Assembly: GCF_003931875.1 (NCBI RefSeq)
Contig: NZ_CP034245.1
Coordinates: forward strand, 248,001 to 312,000
Reading direction: 5' to 3'
Source of the DNA: Microbacterium sp. 10M-3C3
GTDB lineage: Bacteria > Actinomycetota > Actinomycetes > Actinomycetales > Microbacteriaceae
Length of the DNA: 64,000 nt
Numbering within the stretch: the first letter of the stretch is position 1; every line of letters starts with the position of its first letter. The translations under genes and the position numbers were made by a program. Positions 10,910-18,658 of the stretch are shown piece by piece. The notes beneath the pieces were generated by a model, which searched no databases, was not told where the DNA came from, and worked only from the letters and a program-made list of their open reading frames with translations.

Positions 10910-11559
10910 GGCGTGCGCGCGCCGTCGGCACCGTTCGCCCCGGCGCCGAGCGTGCGGTGCCGCGGCTGTCGTTCCAGCTGCCGGGCACGTGGCTGGCTCT
11001 CGATCCGCGATCGCCCGCCGCGGCCACCGAGGTCGAGCGCGTGGTGCGCGACATCATCGGAGCGGCGGACGATGCGGCTCTCGCACGGCGCCGTCTAGGG
11101 GACAGCCTCGAGCGCGCGGTCGCCGCCGCTCGCGACGCCGATGCGCACGGGTTCTTCGCGTGCCTGGAGATCGCGCCCGGCATCCGCGTGCCGGCGAGCC
11201 TGACCGTGCACGCGCCGGCGCTCCTGCGGATGACCCCTGCCATCGGGACCTCGCCGGATGCGGTGCTCGGGGCGCTGCGGGCGAGCTTCGCCGAGCTCGG
11301 GGTCGAGGGCGTGGAGACCGCGACGAGGCTCGAGGGGCCGCGTGCGAGCATCCTGCGGCTCGAGCGTCTCGTGGCGGACGACGTGGAAGAGGGCGGGGAG
11401 AGGGCGACCGTCACCCGCCTCGAGGTCGAGTACTGGTTCGCCGTGCCCAGCTCGAAGCAGGTCGTGCTCGCCCTGTTCGTCTCGCCGCTCGGCGAACTGC
11501 GCCACGCGCTGCGCAACCTGTTCGATGCGGTCGCCCTCGCCGCGTGGTTCGGCCCCTGA
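10906..11559 (+). CDS. Conserved-looking protein of unknown function, end of the ESX-like operon
   Basis: 217 residues, GTG start overlapping the lipoprotein stop. No signal peptide or membrane helix. It opens with a beta-like segment (LSFQLPGTWLALDP) and continues as mixed alpha/beta. Proteins with this opening occur beside WXG100-like genes in actinobacteria, but I cannot name the family. Being cytoplasmic, it might be a chaperone or regulator for the secreted partners. The gene faces the DUF2000 gene convergently across 73 bp. Confidence 0.7.
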   Translation: MRRARAVGTVRPGAERAVPRLSFQLPGTWLALDPRSPAAATEVERVVRDIIGAADDAALARRRLGDSLERAVAAARDADAHGFFACLEIAPGIRVPASLTVHAPALLRMTPAIGTSPDAVLGALRASFAELGVEGVETATRLEGPRASILRLERLVADDVEEGGERATVTRLEVEYWFAVPSSKQVVLALFVSPLGELRHALRNLFDAVALAAWFGP

Positions 11560-11632
11560 CGGCCTCCGTTCCCCCGCGCCGATGCACCCCGGATCGACGC
11601 ACGAAGGGGCGGATCGGTGCGGCGGAGCGGGA

Positions 11633-12115
11633 TCAGGGATGCAGCCGTGCGGGCTTGAGCATGCGGTCGACGGCGTTGCGGGGGCCGCGCACCGCGACGC
11701 CGACGAGATCGAGGTCGGCGCCGGCGACCGCGCGCACGGCCGCGCGATTGGCCGCGTCGTGGCCGGTCGAGAACAGGTCGGCGGTATAGACGGCCGGGAC
11801 GATGCCCCGCTCGACCGCCTTGGCCCGGACGGTCTGCAGCACCGTCGCATCCGCGAGGTGGACGAGCACCGGCTGCCGCAGCATCGGCAGGTACGTCTGC
11901 CCATCGGCGTCCTCGTAGGGCTCGCCGACGAGCCCGGGCTCGCTCGTGGCGATGCCCGACAGCAGGAAGGCGGTGACGTTGAGCTCCTGCCACGGCGCGA
12001 GCCCCTCGCGCAGCACCACGGCCACCTTGGTGTCGAAACGCACGGTGTCGGACGGTGCGGGCTCGGAGGGCGCGGGGTCGGATGCGGCGGATGCGGCGCC
12101 GGTCGTGTCGGTCAT
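11633..12115 (-). CDS. DUF2000 family protein
   Basis: 160 residues. After a disordered Ala/Pro/Ser-rich N-terminus (~25 residues), the domain FDTKVAVVLREGLAPWQELNV through RNAVDRMLKPARLHP matches DUF2000, whose structures show a small PTH2-like fold of unknown activity. ATG at 12115 is chosen; a longer frame to 12208 would run into the promoter of the divergent AraC gene. The two starts are only 49 bp apart, so the AraC-type regulator likely controls this gene, a common pairing for DUF2000. Confidence 0.82.
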   Translation of the reverse strand: MTDTTGAASAASDPAPSEPAPSDTVRFDTKVAVVLREGLAPWQELNVTAFLLSGIATSEPGLVGEPYEDADGQTYLPMLRQPVLVHLADATVLQTVRAKAVERGIVPAVYTADLFSTGHDAANRAAVRAVAGADLDLVGVAVRGPRNAVDRMLKPARLHP

Positions 12116-12152
12116 CGTCCGAGCATCCGCCCGGCGCCCGCGCGCGGTCTTG

Positions 12153-12158
12153 TACGTT
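12153..12158 (+). promoter_or_regulatory. -10 box (TACGTT) for the AraC-type regulator, leaderless arrangement
   Basis: TACGTT, six bases (TCTTGC), then GTG at 12165. The same short interval must also hold the promoter of the divergent DUF2000 gene, so the two probably interfere or are co-regulated. Confidence 0.55.
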
Positions 12159-12164
12159 TCTTGC

Positions 12165-12941
12165 GTGGTCGATCGTGCGCACGCCGCGACGGTCGCGGTG
12201 CCGGGCATCCGAGAGGTGCTGCACGCGACGTTCCGCGACCACGCCTATCCGGCGCACACCCACGACGCGTGGACGCTCCTGCTGATCGACCGCGGCGCGG
12301 TGCGCTACGCGCTCGACCGCGGCGAGCACATCGCGGCGCCGGCGAGCCTCAGCCTGCTGCCCCCGCACATCCCGCACGACGGCCGGTCGGCGGTGACCGG
12401 CACCCCGTTCCGCAAGCGCGTGCTGTACCTCGACCCCGCGTGGCTCCCGGGTGAGCTCGCCGGAGCCGCCGCGTCCCGTCCGGCGCTGGACGCCGACGCC
12501 GTGGCCGCGGCACGGCGCGTGCACGCCGCGCTCGCCGCTCCGGGCGACGAGTTCGCCGCCGAGTCGGAGCTCGTGATGCTGCGCGGGCGCGTGCGTGCCC
12601 ACCTGCGCGCGGACGCGGTCGCCGCCCGCCGCGACGATCCGCTCGCGCGCCGCCTGCGCGCGGTGCTGGACGAGCGCTATGCGGAACGGCTCATCGTGGC
12701 CGAGCTCGCGGTCGAGCTCCACGCCCACCCGAGCCACCTCATCCGCGCGTTCTCGCGCGCGTACGGGATGCCGCCGCACCGCTACGTCACGGGCCGCCGC
12801 GTCGATCTCGCCCGGCGGCTGCTCGTGGCGGGATCGCGCCCCGCGGAGGCCGCCGCATCCGCCGGGTTCCACGACCAGGCGCATCTGACGCGGCACTTCC
12901 GCGCGTTCCTCGGGACGACACCCGCCGCCTTCGTCGCCTGA
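12165..12941 (+). CDS. AraC-family transcriptional regulator
   Basis: 258 residues. The N-terminal half is an AraC-binding cupin (HAYPAHTHDAWTLLLIDRG, then PPHIPHDGR), of the kind that senses small ligands. The C-terminal half contains two helix-turn-helix units: AELAVELHAHPSHLIRAFS and the second with AAASAGFHDQAHLTRHFR, ending in the typical FLGTTPAAF. GTG 12165 is supported by the TACGTT box six bases upstream. Divergent to the DUF2000 gene, its probable target. Confidence 0.92.
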   Translation: MVDRAHAATVAVPGIREVLHATFRDHAYPAHTHDAWTLLLIDRGAVRYALDRGEHIAAPASLSLLPPHIPHDGRSAVTGTPFRKRVLYLDPAWLPGELAGAAASRPALDADAVAAARRVHAALAAPGDEFAAESELVMLRGRVRAHLRADAVAARRDDPLARRLRAVLDERYAERLIVAELAVELHAHPSHLIRAFSRAYGMPPHRYVTGRRVDLARRLLVAGSRPAEAAASAGFHDQAHLTRHFRAFLGTTPAAFVA

Positions 12942-12970
12942 CCGGGTCGCACGGCGGGATGTGCGGAACG

Positions 12971-13041
12971 CACAACGCGCGGGGCGCACGGAGAGCCGTG
13001 GGGTTGTGCGAAGGCTCCAGCGGCTTTGGACGCGCGTTGTG
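12971..13041. repeat. Inverted repeat upstream of acyl-CoA oxidase
   Basis: Perfect 11-bp arms CACAACGCGCG (12971-12981) and CGCGCGTTGTG (13031-13041), separated by 49 bases that contain further partial complementarity (GGAGAGCC with GGCTCC). It could be the terminator of the AraC gene or an operator for the oxidase gene starting 50 bp downstream. Confidence 0.65.
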
Positions 13042-13091
13042 GGACACCTACGGTTTCATCGACTCCTTCTGCAACGTCGAAAGGTGCTGTC

Positions 13092-15191
13092 ATGACCGAC
13101 GCCGCCGTCCGTCCCACCACGCCCGCCGCCTCGCGCCGCACCCCGGCCGGAGGAGCGCCGACCGCCCCCCACACCGCCGCCGAGGCATCCGAGGCCCGCA
13201 TCGACGTGCCCGCCGTCACCGATGCCCTGCTGGGCACGTGGGGCCACATCCGCCGGCAGGCGCGCGAGATGATCAAGGACCCCGCCTTCTGGCGCGTCGA
13301 CGGGCTGTCGATGGACGAGCACCGCGAGCGCGTGCTCAGCCAGCTCCACCTGCTCGTCGACAACAAGGCCGTGCACCGCGCCTTCCCGAAGCGCTTCGGC
13401 GGCGCCGAGGACAACGGCGGCAACATCGCCGGGTTCGAGGAGCTCGTGGCGGCCGACCCGAGCCTGCAGATCAAGTCGGGCGTGCAGTGGGGCCTGTTCG
13501 GGGCCGCCGTGCTGCAGCTGGGCACCGAGGAGCACCACGAGAAGTGGCTGCCGGGCATCATGAGCCTCGAGATCCCCGGCGCGTTCGCGATGACCGAGAC
13601 CGGGCACGGCTCGGATGTCGCCGCCATCGGCACGACCGCGACGTACGACCCCGAGACCGAGGAGTTCGTCATCCACACGCCCTTCCGCGGCGCATGGAAG
13701 GACTACCTCGGCAACGCCGCCGTCCACGGCATCGCCGCGACCGTGTTCGCGCAGCTCATCACCAACGGCGTCAACCACGGCGTGCACTGCTTCTACGTCC
13801 CGATCCGCGACGAGAACGGCCAGTTCCTCCCCGGTGTCGGCGGCGAGGACGACGGCCTCAAGGGCGGGCTGAACGGCATCGACAACGGCCGCCTGCACTT
13901 CGACCACGTCCGCATCCCGCGCACGAACCTGCTCAACCGCTACGGCGACGTCGCCCCCGACGGCACCTACTCGAGCGACATCGCGAGCCCCGGCCGCCGC
14001 TTCTTCACGATGCTCGGCACGCTCGTGCAGGGGCGCATCTCGCTCGACGGCGCCGCCTCGTGGGCGTCGGCGCTCGCGCTGAAGATCGCGGTGACCTACG
14101 GCAACCAGCGCCGCCAGTTCGACTCCGGCAACGGCACGCCCGAAGTGGTGCTGCTGGACTACGGCAAGCACCAGCGGCGCCTGCTGACCCGCCTGTCCAC
14201 GACGTACGCGCAGATCTTCGCGCACGACGAGTTCCTGCAGAAGTTCGACGGCGTCTTCGGCGGCACCGCCGACACCGACGCCGACCGCGAAGACCTCGAG
14301 ACGCTCGCGGCGGCTCTGAAGCCCCTCTCGACGTGGCACGCGCTGGACACGCTCCAGGAGGCGCGCGAGGCGTGCGGCGGCAACGGCTTCCTCTTCGAGA
14401 ACCGCCTCGTGGGCCTGCGTCAGGACCTCGACATCTACGTCACGTTCGAGGGCGACAACAACGTGCTCCTGCAGCTGGTGGGCAAGCGCCTGCTCGCCGA
14501 CTACGCGAAGCAGTTCACGGGCAAGGACGCCAAGGCGCTCGCCGCGTTCGCGGTCGGCCAGACCGCAGGCAAGGTCTTCCACGGCGCGGGGCTGCGACAG
14601 CTCGGACAGGCCGTCGGCGACCTCGGCTCCACCGCCCGCTCGGTCGAGCGAGGGCTGCGCGCCGACCAGCAGCACGAGCTTCTCGCCGGCCGCGTGCAGC
14701 AGACGGTCGCCGACATCGCCGGGCGCCTCCGCCCCGCGAGCAAGCTGCCCCGCGAGGAGGCTGCCGCGCTGTTCAACCAGAACCAGGCCGAGCTCATCGA
14801 GGCCGCCCGCGCGCACGGCGAGCTGCTGCAGTGGGAGGCGTTCACGGATGCGGTGAACCGCACGCAGGACGCGGGCACGAAGCGCGTCCTCACGTGGCTG
14901 CGTGACCTGTTCGGCCTGCAGCTGATCGAGAAGCACCTCGCGTGGCACTTGATCAACGGGCGCCTCTCGACGCAGCGGGCGGCTGCGGTCTCGAGCTACA
15001 TCGACCGGCTGTGCGCGCGGCTGCGCCCCCACGCGCAGGACCTCGTCGACGCGTTCGGCTACGAGCCGGACCACCTGCGAGCCCCGATCGCCTCGGGCGC
15101 GGAGCAGGCTCGCCAGGACGAGGCGAAGGCCTACTACGCCGAGCTCGAGGCATCCGGGAACGCCCCGATCCCCGAGAAGAAGGCGAAGTAG
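13092..15191 (+). CDS. Acyl-CoA oxidase / acyl-CoA dehydrogenase family protein
   Basis: 699-residue FAD enzyme of peroxisomal-type acyl-CoA oxidase architecture: N-terminal dehydrogenase helical domain, middle beta domain with the flavin/substrate segment GAFAMTETGHGSDV, and two C-terminal helical domains with EACGGNGFLFENRL. Full length agrees with acyl-CoA oxidases (about 650-700) rather than dehydrogenases (~390). It would carry out the first step of fatty-acid beta-oxidation, passing electrons to oxygen with H2O2 formation if a true oxidase. ATG 13092 has AAAGGTG upstream. Single-gene unit with an inverted repeat in front and a convergent gene behind. Confidence 0.9.
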   Translation: MTDAAVRPTTPAASRRTPAGGAPTAPHTAAEASEARIDVPAVTDALLGTWGHIRRQAREMIKDPAFWRVDGLSMDEHRERVLSQLHLLVDNKAVHRAFPKRFGGAEDNGGNIAGFEELVAADPSLQIKSGVQWGLFGAAVLQLGTEEHHEKWLPGIMSLEIPGAFAMTETGHGSDVAAIGTTATYDPETEEFVIHTPFRGAWKDYLGNAAVHGIAATVFAQLITNGVNHGVHCFYVPIRDENGQFLPGVGGEDDGLKGGLNGIDNGRLHFDHVRIPRTNLLNRYGDVAPDGTYSSDIASPGRRFFTMLGTLVQGRISLDGAASWASALALKIAVTYGNQRRQFDSGNGTPEVVLLDYGKHQRRLLTRLSTTYAQIFAHDEFLQKFDGVFGGTADTDADREDLETLAAALKPLSTWHALDTLQEAREACGGNGFLFENRLVGLRQDLDIYVTFEGDNNVLLQLVGKRLLADYAKQFTGKDAKALAAFAVGQTAGKVFHGAGLRQLGQAVGDLGSTARSVERGLRADQQHELLAGRVQQTVADIAGRLRPASKLPREEAAALFNQNQAELIEAARAHGELLQWEAFTDAVNRTQDAGTKRVLTWLRDLFGLQLIEKHLAWHLINGRLSTQRAAAVSSYIDRLCARLRPHAQDLVDAFGYEPDHLRAPIASGAEQARQDEAKAYYAELEASGNAPIPEKKAK

Positions 15192-15219
15192 GCCGTCGCC
15201 GCCGCGCTGCGGCGTCGCG

Positions 15220-15420
15220 TCAGCCGCGGCGCAGCAGCGCGAGGCGCACGATCGCCAGCGCGAGGATCAGCACGCCGAACACGAGGAAGAGCCAGCCGTA
15301 CCAGGCGGGCCCGCCCACCGCGAGGGCGACGATGCCGACGACGATCATGACGACGGCGAGGACGAGACCGATCCACAGCGACGCGCGCATGCGCTTGGGA
15401 CCCAACGGCACGGTATGCAT
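15220..15420 (-). CDS. Small two-helix membrane protein
   Basis: 66 residues with two hydrophobic helices separated by a GGPAWYGW turn and ending LLRRG. No family function is known to me. ATG at 15420 is preceded at six bases by TACCGT, giving the same leaderless layout as its divergent neighbour tag. Its stop is 28 bp from the convergent acyl-CoA oxidase stop. An inner Met (codon 11) is an alternative start. Confidence 0.75.
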   Translation of the reverse strand: MHTVPLGPKRMRASLWIGLVLAVVMIVVGIVALAVGGPAWYGWLFLVFGVLILALAIVRLALLRRG

Positions 15421-15426
15421 GGCTGC

Positions 15427-15432
15427 ACGGTA
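15427..15432 (-). promoter_or_regulatory. -10 box (TACCGT) for the small membrane protein
   Basis: Read on the minus strand: TACCGT, six bases (GCAGCC), ATG at 15420. Leaderless geometry. Confidence 0.6.
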
Positions 15433-15483
15433 TCGGTCGCCGGCCGCGCGCGCGGCCGTTCGGCGCGCGACACGCCCGCGCCG

Positions 15484-15489
15484 TAGGGT
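15484..15489 (+). promoter_or_regulatory. -10 box (TAGGGT) for tag
   Basis: TAGGGT, six bases (GGGCCC), GTG at 15496. Leaderless geometry, divergent from the box at 15427-15432. Confidence 0.6.
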
Positions 15490-15495
15490 GGGCCC

Positions 15496-16086
15496 GTGAC
15501 GACGGATGCCGCGACCCGCGATGTGCGCGTCGGCCCCGACGGCCTCCCTCGCTGCGCGTGGGTCGGCGACGATCCGGAGTACCGCCGCTACCACGACGAG
15601 GAGTGGGGACGCCCGCTCCACGGCGACCGTGCCCTGTTCGAGAAGATGAGCCTCGAGGGGTTCCAGGCCGGGCTGTCGTGGATCACGATCCTCCGCAAGC
15701 GCCCGCGCTTCCGCGAGGTGTTCGCCGGCTTCGAGCCCGACGCGGTGGCGGCCTTCGGTCCGGAGGACGTCGAGCGCCTCCTGGCCGACCCCGGCACCAT
15801 CCGCAACCGCGCCAAGATCGAGGCGACGATCGGCAACGCCGCGCTCGTCGCGGTGATGGCCGAGGGCGAGCTCGACGCCCTGCTGTGGTCGTTCGCGCCC
15901 GACCCGCCGCAGCACCGGCCGACGACGTTCGCGGACGTGCCCGCGGTGACGGCGGAGTCCACCGCGATGAGCAAGACCCTCCGTGCGCGCGGCTTCCGCT
16001 TCGTCGGGCCGACGACGATGTACGCGCTCATGCAGTCCGCCGGCATGGTGGACGACCACGTGGTCGGCTGCTGGCGCGCCGCGTGA
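15496..16086 (+). CDS. tag: DNA-3-methyladenine glycosylase I
   Basis: 196-residue base-excision repair enzyme that removes 3-methyladenine from alkylated DNA. Zinc ligands of the Tag family are visible: Cys in RCAWVG, His in YHDEEWG, and the C-terminal pair in DDHVVGC. The catalytic Glu-containing FQAGLSWITILRKR segment and the helix-hairpin-helix region follow the family order. GTG 15496 is supported by the TAGGGT box and by the conserved start of homologues just before the first Cys. Confidence 0.95.
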   Translation: MTTDAATRDVRVGPDGLPRCAWVGDDPEYRRYHDEEWGRPLHGDRALFEKMSLEGFQAGLSWITILRKRPRFREVFAGFEPDAVAAFGPEDVERLLADPGTIRNRAKIEATIGNAALVAVMAEGELDALLWSFAPDPPQHRPTTFADVPAVTAESTAMSKTLRARGFRFVGPTTMYALMQSAGMVDDHVVGCWRAA

Positions 16087-16139
16087 GCCGCCGCATCCGG
16101 TGGCCGCGGCGCGTGCGCCGGCTCGACCCGGCGGCACGG

Positions 16140-16145
16140 TAGGCT
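16140..16145 (+). promoter_or_regulatory. -10 box (TAGGCT) and long 5' leader of the DEAD-box helicase
   Basis: TAGGCT lies about 175 bases before the helicase ATG. If used, it creates a leader of roughly 165 nt with no gene of its own (16152-16319), as found for cold-inducible or autoregulated RNA helicase genes. The leader ends with a clear AGGAG. Confidence 0.45.
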
Positions 16146-16319
16146 GGAAGCACTGCGGAGCGATCCTGCTCCCTGCGTCGTCGAACGCACCGGCCCGTGC
16201 GGCCCTGACTTCCACGGCGAACGGATGCGTCACCCGACGCCTTCGCCACCTCTCTGCGGCAGCGTCCCGCTCGCCGCGACCGACCGCCGTGCGCGCGTGC
16301 GCCGGCAGGAGCTTCCCCC

Positions 16320-17915
16320 ATGTCTCAGACCTTCGCCGATCTCGGCGTCCCCACCGCCCTCGCCGACGTGCTCGCCGCGCAGGGCAAGACCGAGCCCTTC
16401 CCGATCCAGGCCGACACGCTGCCCGACACCCTCGCCGGGCGCGACGTGCTCGGTCGCGGCAAGACCGGCTCGGGCAAGACCCTCGCCTTCTCCCTCCCCC
16501 TCGTCGCGCGGCTGGGCGCCCAGCGCTCGCCGCGCCGTGGTCGCAAGCCCCGGGCGCTCGTGCTCGCCCCCACGCGTGAGCTGGCTAACCAGATCGAGGC
16601 CGTCATCCAGCCGCTCGCCGCGGCATTCGGCCTGGTCACCACGACCGTCTACGGCGGCGTCTCGCAGAAGCGGCAGGTCGACGCCCTCACCGCGGGCGTC
16701 GACATCCTCGTCGCGTGCCCGGGGCGACTCGAGGACCTGATCGGCCAGGGCTTCGCGAGCCTCGCCGAGGTCGAGATCACGGTGCTCGACGAGGCCGACC
16801 ACATGGCCGACCTCGGCTTCCTGCCCGTCGTGACGCGCCTGCTCGCCCGCACGCCCGAGGGCGGGCAGCGCCTGCTTTTCTCCGCGACGCTCGACAACGG
16901 CGTGGACAAGCTCGTGCGCCGGTTCCTGCGCAACGAGGTGCTGCACTCCGTCGACGAGGCGACCTCGCACGTCGCCGCGATGACCCACCACGTCTTCGAG
17001 GTGGCGGATGCCGACGCCAAGAAGCGACTCGTGCAGACCCTCGCGTCGGGCACGGCTCGCCGCATCCTGTTCACGCGCACGAAGCACCAGGCCAAGAAGC
17101 TCGCGAAGGCCCTGACGGCCGCGGGCATCCCCTCGGTCGACCTGCACGGCAACCTGTCGCAGCCGCAGCGCGACCGCAACCTCGCCGCGTTCGGCGACGG
17201 CTCGGCGAAGGTGCTCGTCGCGACCGACGTCGCCGCCCGCGGCGTGCACGTCGACGACGTCGCCCTCGTCGTGCACGTCGACCCGCCCGTCGAGCACAAG
17301 GCGTACCTGCACCGCTCCGGCCGCACCGCGCGCGCCGGCAGCGCGGGCGACGTCGTGACGGTCATGCTCCCCGAGCAGCGCCGCGACACGCGCGACATCC
17401 TCCGCAAGGCCGCGATCACCGTCGCCCCGACCCCGGTCACCGCGACCTCGCCCGAGGTGGCGGCGCTCGTCGGCGAGGTCGCGCCGTACGTCGCGCCCGC
17501 GCCGGTCGTCGCGCCGCAGCGCGGGGGCGGCACGTCGCAGGGGGCGAACGCGCAGCGCAAGCGCGCGGCGCGTGCCGAGTCGGGCGCCGCCCCGTCGCGT
17601 CCGGCCGGCCAGGGCCAGGGCCGTCGCCCTGGCGGCCGCGGCCGAGGCGCCGCATCCGCCGTCCAGGCCGAGGCCCAGGGCGCGCCGCAGCGCGCCGCCC
17701 ACAACCCGCACGGCGCGCAGGGTGCGGGTCGTGCCGAAGGCTCCGGTCGCTCGCAGGGCGCCGGTCGTGGGCAGGGCGGCGGTCGCTCGCAGGGCGCCGG
17801 CCGCGGGCAGGGCGCCGGCCGCATGCAGGGCGCCGGTCGCACGCAGGGAGGCGCGCCGACCACCGGCATGGTCGTCGGCCGCAGCGCCCGCACGAACCGC
17901 CGCGCGCAGGGCTGA
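16320..17915 (+). CDS. DEAD-box ATP-dependent RNA helicase (RhlE-like) with RG/Q-rich tail
   Basis: 531 residues. Helicase motifs: Q-motif FPIQADTLPD, Walker A GKTGSGKT, PTRELANQ, DEAD within VLDEADHMADLGF, FSAT, and HRSGRTARAG. It would unwind RNA duplexes in ribosome assembly or mRNA decay. Residues after ~405 form a disordered tail dominated by Gly, Arg, Gln and Ala with a near-repeat of GRSQGAGRGQG units, likely an RNA-binding low-complexity tail. AGGAG eight bases before ATG 16320 fixes the start. The gene is monocistronic, followed by a strong hairpin. Confidence 0.94.
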   Translation: MSQTFADLGVPTALADVLAAQGKTEPFPIQADTLPDTLAGRDVLGRGKTGSGKTLAFSLPLVARLGAQRSPRRGRKPRALVLAPTRELANQIEAVIQPLAAAFGLVTTTVYGGVSQKRQVDALTAGVDILVACPGRLEDLIGQGFASLAEVEITVLDEADHMADLGFLPVVTRLLARTPEGGQRLLFSATLDNGVDKLVRRFLRNEVLHSVDEATSHVAAMTHHVFEVADADAKKRLVQTLASGTARRILFTRTKHQAKKLAKALTAAGIPSVDLHGNLSQPQRDRNLAAFGDGSAKVLVATDVAARGVHVDDVALVVHVDPPVEHKAYLHRSGRTARAGSAGDVVTVMLPEQRRDTRDILRKAAITVAPTPVTATSPEVAALVGEVAPYVAPAPVVAPQRGGGTSQGANAQRKRAARAESGAAPSRPAGQGQGRRPGGRGRGAASAVQAEAQGAPQRAAHNPHGAQGAGRAEGSGRSQGAGRGQGGGRSQGAGRGQGAGRMQGAGRTQGGAPTTGMVVGRSARTNRRAQG

Positions 17916-17956
17916 GCCCGGCCCGCGTCCGCCCGCCCCGACCGCGAGAACCCTTA

Positions 17957-17999
17957 GGCGGCGCGAGAGCACAGCACCACGCTGCGCTCTCGCGCCGCC
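17957..17999. terminator. Strong hairpin after the RNA helicase gene
   Basis: Stem GGCGGCGCGAGAGC pairing with GCTCTCGCGCCGCC, extended by CAGC/GCTG with one bulge, around loop ACCAC. Outer flanks CCGCGAGAA and TTTCGCGGG are also complementary. No T-run follows, as is usual in very GC-rich actinobacteria. The outer ends resemble those of the 61-bp palindromes, but the core differs. Confidence 0.7.
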
Positions 18000-18010
18000 G
18001 TTGTGCTTTC

Positions 18011-18058
18011 GCGGGCACGGAGCGGGCACGGAGCGGGCACGGGCACGGGCACGGGCGG
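18011..18058. repeat. Short tandem repeats before the TetR gene
   Basis: GCGGGCACGGA occurs twice in tandem and is followed by GGGCAC units repeated, 30-40 bp upstream of the TetR promoter. Probably replication slippage; no function evident. Confidence 0.6.
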
Positions 18059-18085
18059 AAACGGATGAGGTATCCGGTTCGGGAG

Positions 18086-18091
18086 TACGAT
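18086..18091 (+). promoter_or_regulatory. -10 box (TACGAT) for the TetR-type regulator
   Basis: TACGAT, six bases (GACGGT), GTG at 18098. This geometry favours the GTG over the in-frame ATG at 18065, which would lie upstream of the promoter box. Confidence 0.55.
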
Positions 18092-18097
18092 GACGGT

Positions 18098-18646
18098 GTG
18101 GGTGCGATACGGGCGGATGCAGCGCGCAGCCGCGCGCGCATCCTCGAGGTGGCCCGGCGGCACGATGCCACGCGGCTGCGCCTGAACGACGTCGCCCGCG
18201 AGGCGGGGCTCGGCGTAGGCACGGTGTACCGGCACTTCCCGACGGTTCGCAGCCTCGTGGAGGCGCTCAGCATCGACTCGCTGCGCCGCCTCGGCGCCGC
18301 AGCGCACGACGCCGCCGCCGAACCCGATCCACTCGTCGCCCTCCGGCGCTTCGTCGACGACGCGCTCGCGCTGCAGCTCGCCGACCCTGGCCTGCAGGCC
18401 GTCCTCGTCGAGCTCGAGCGGGCCGACCCCGCGGTGCATACCGAGTGCAGCGCGGCGCGGGCGCAGGTCAACGCGGGTTACGCCGCGGTGCTCGCCCGGG
18501 CGCAGGCGGCCGGCGCCGTCCGCCCCAACCTCACCGCGACGCAGCTGCAGCGGCTCGTGTGCGGCGTCGAGCACGCCGTGCGCCTCGGCACGCCCGACGA
18601 CCGCCCCGTGCTCCTCGACATCCTCATCGCCGGCATCCGGGCCTGA
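18098..18646 (+). CDS. TetR-family transcriptional regulator
   Basis: 182 residues. The N-terminal helix-turn-helix is typical (ARILEVARRHDATRLRLND then VAREAGLGVGTVYRHFPT), followed by a helical ligand-binding domain. GTG 18098 chosen by its leaderless -10 box; an ATG eleven codons earlier is possible. It sits 12 bp before the flavoprotein fusion on the same strand, so the two are probably co-transcribed and autoregulated, with the regulator sensing a substrate or product of the fusion enzyme. Confidence 0.9.
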   Translation: MGAIRADAARSRARILEVARRHDATRLRLNDVAREAGLGVGTVYRHFPTVRSLVEALSIDSLRRLGAAAHDAAAEPDPLVALRRFVDDALALQLADPGLQAVLVELERADPAVHTECSAARAQVNAGYAAVLARAQAAGAVRPNLTATQLQRLVCGVEHAVRLGTPDDRPVLLDILIAGIRA

Positions 18647-18658
18647 AAGGACCGCATC

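Noticed and set aside
11560..11632. Terminator hairpin between the convergent ESX-operon and DUF2000 genes
   Set aside because: Only loose complementarity could be found; too weak to annotate.
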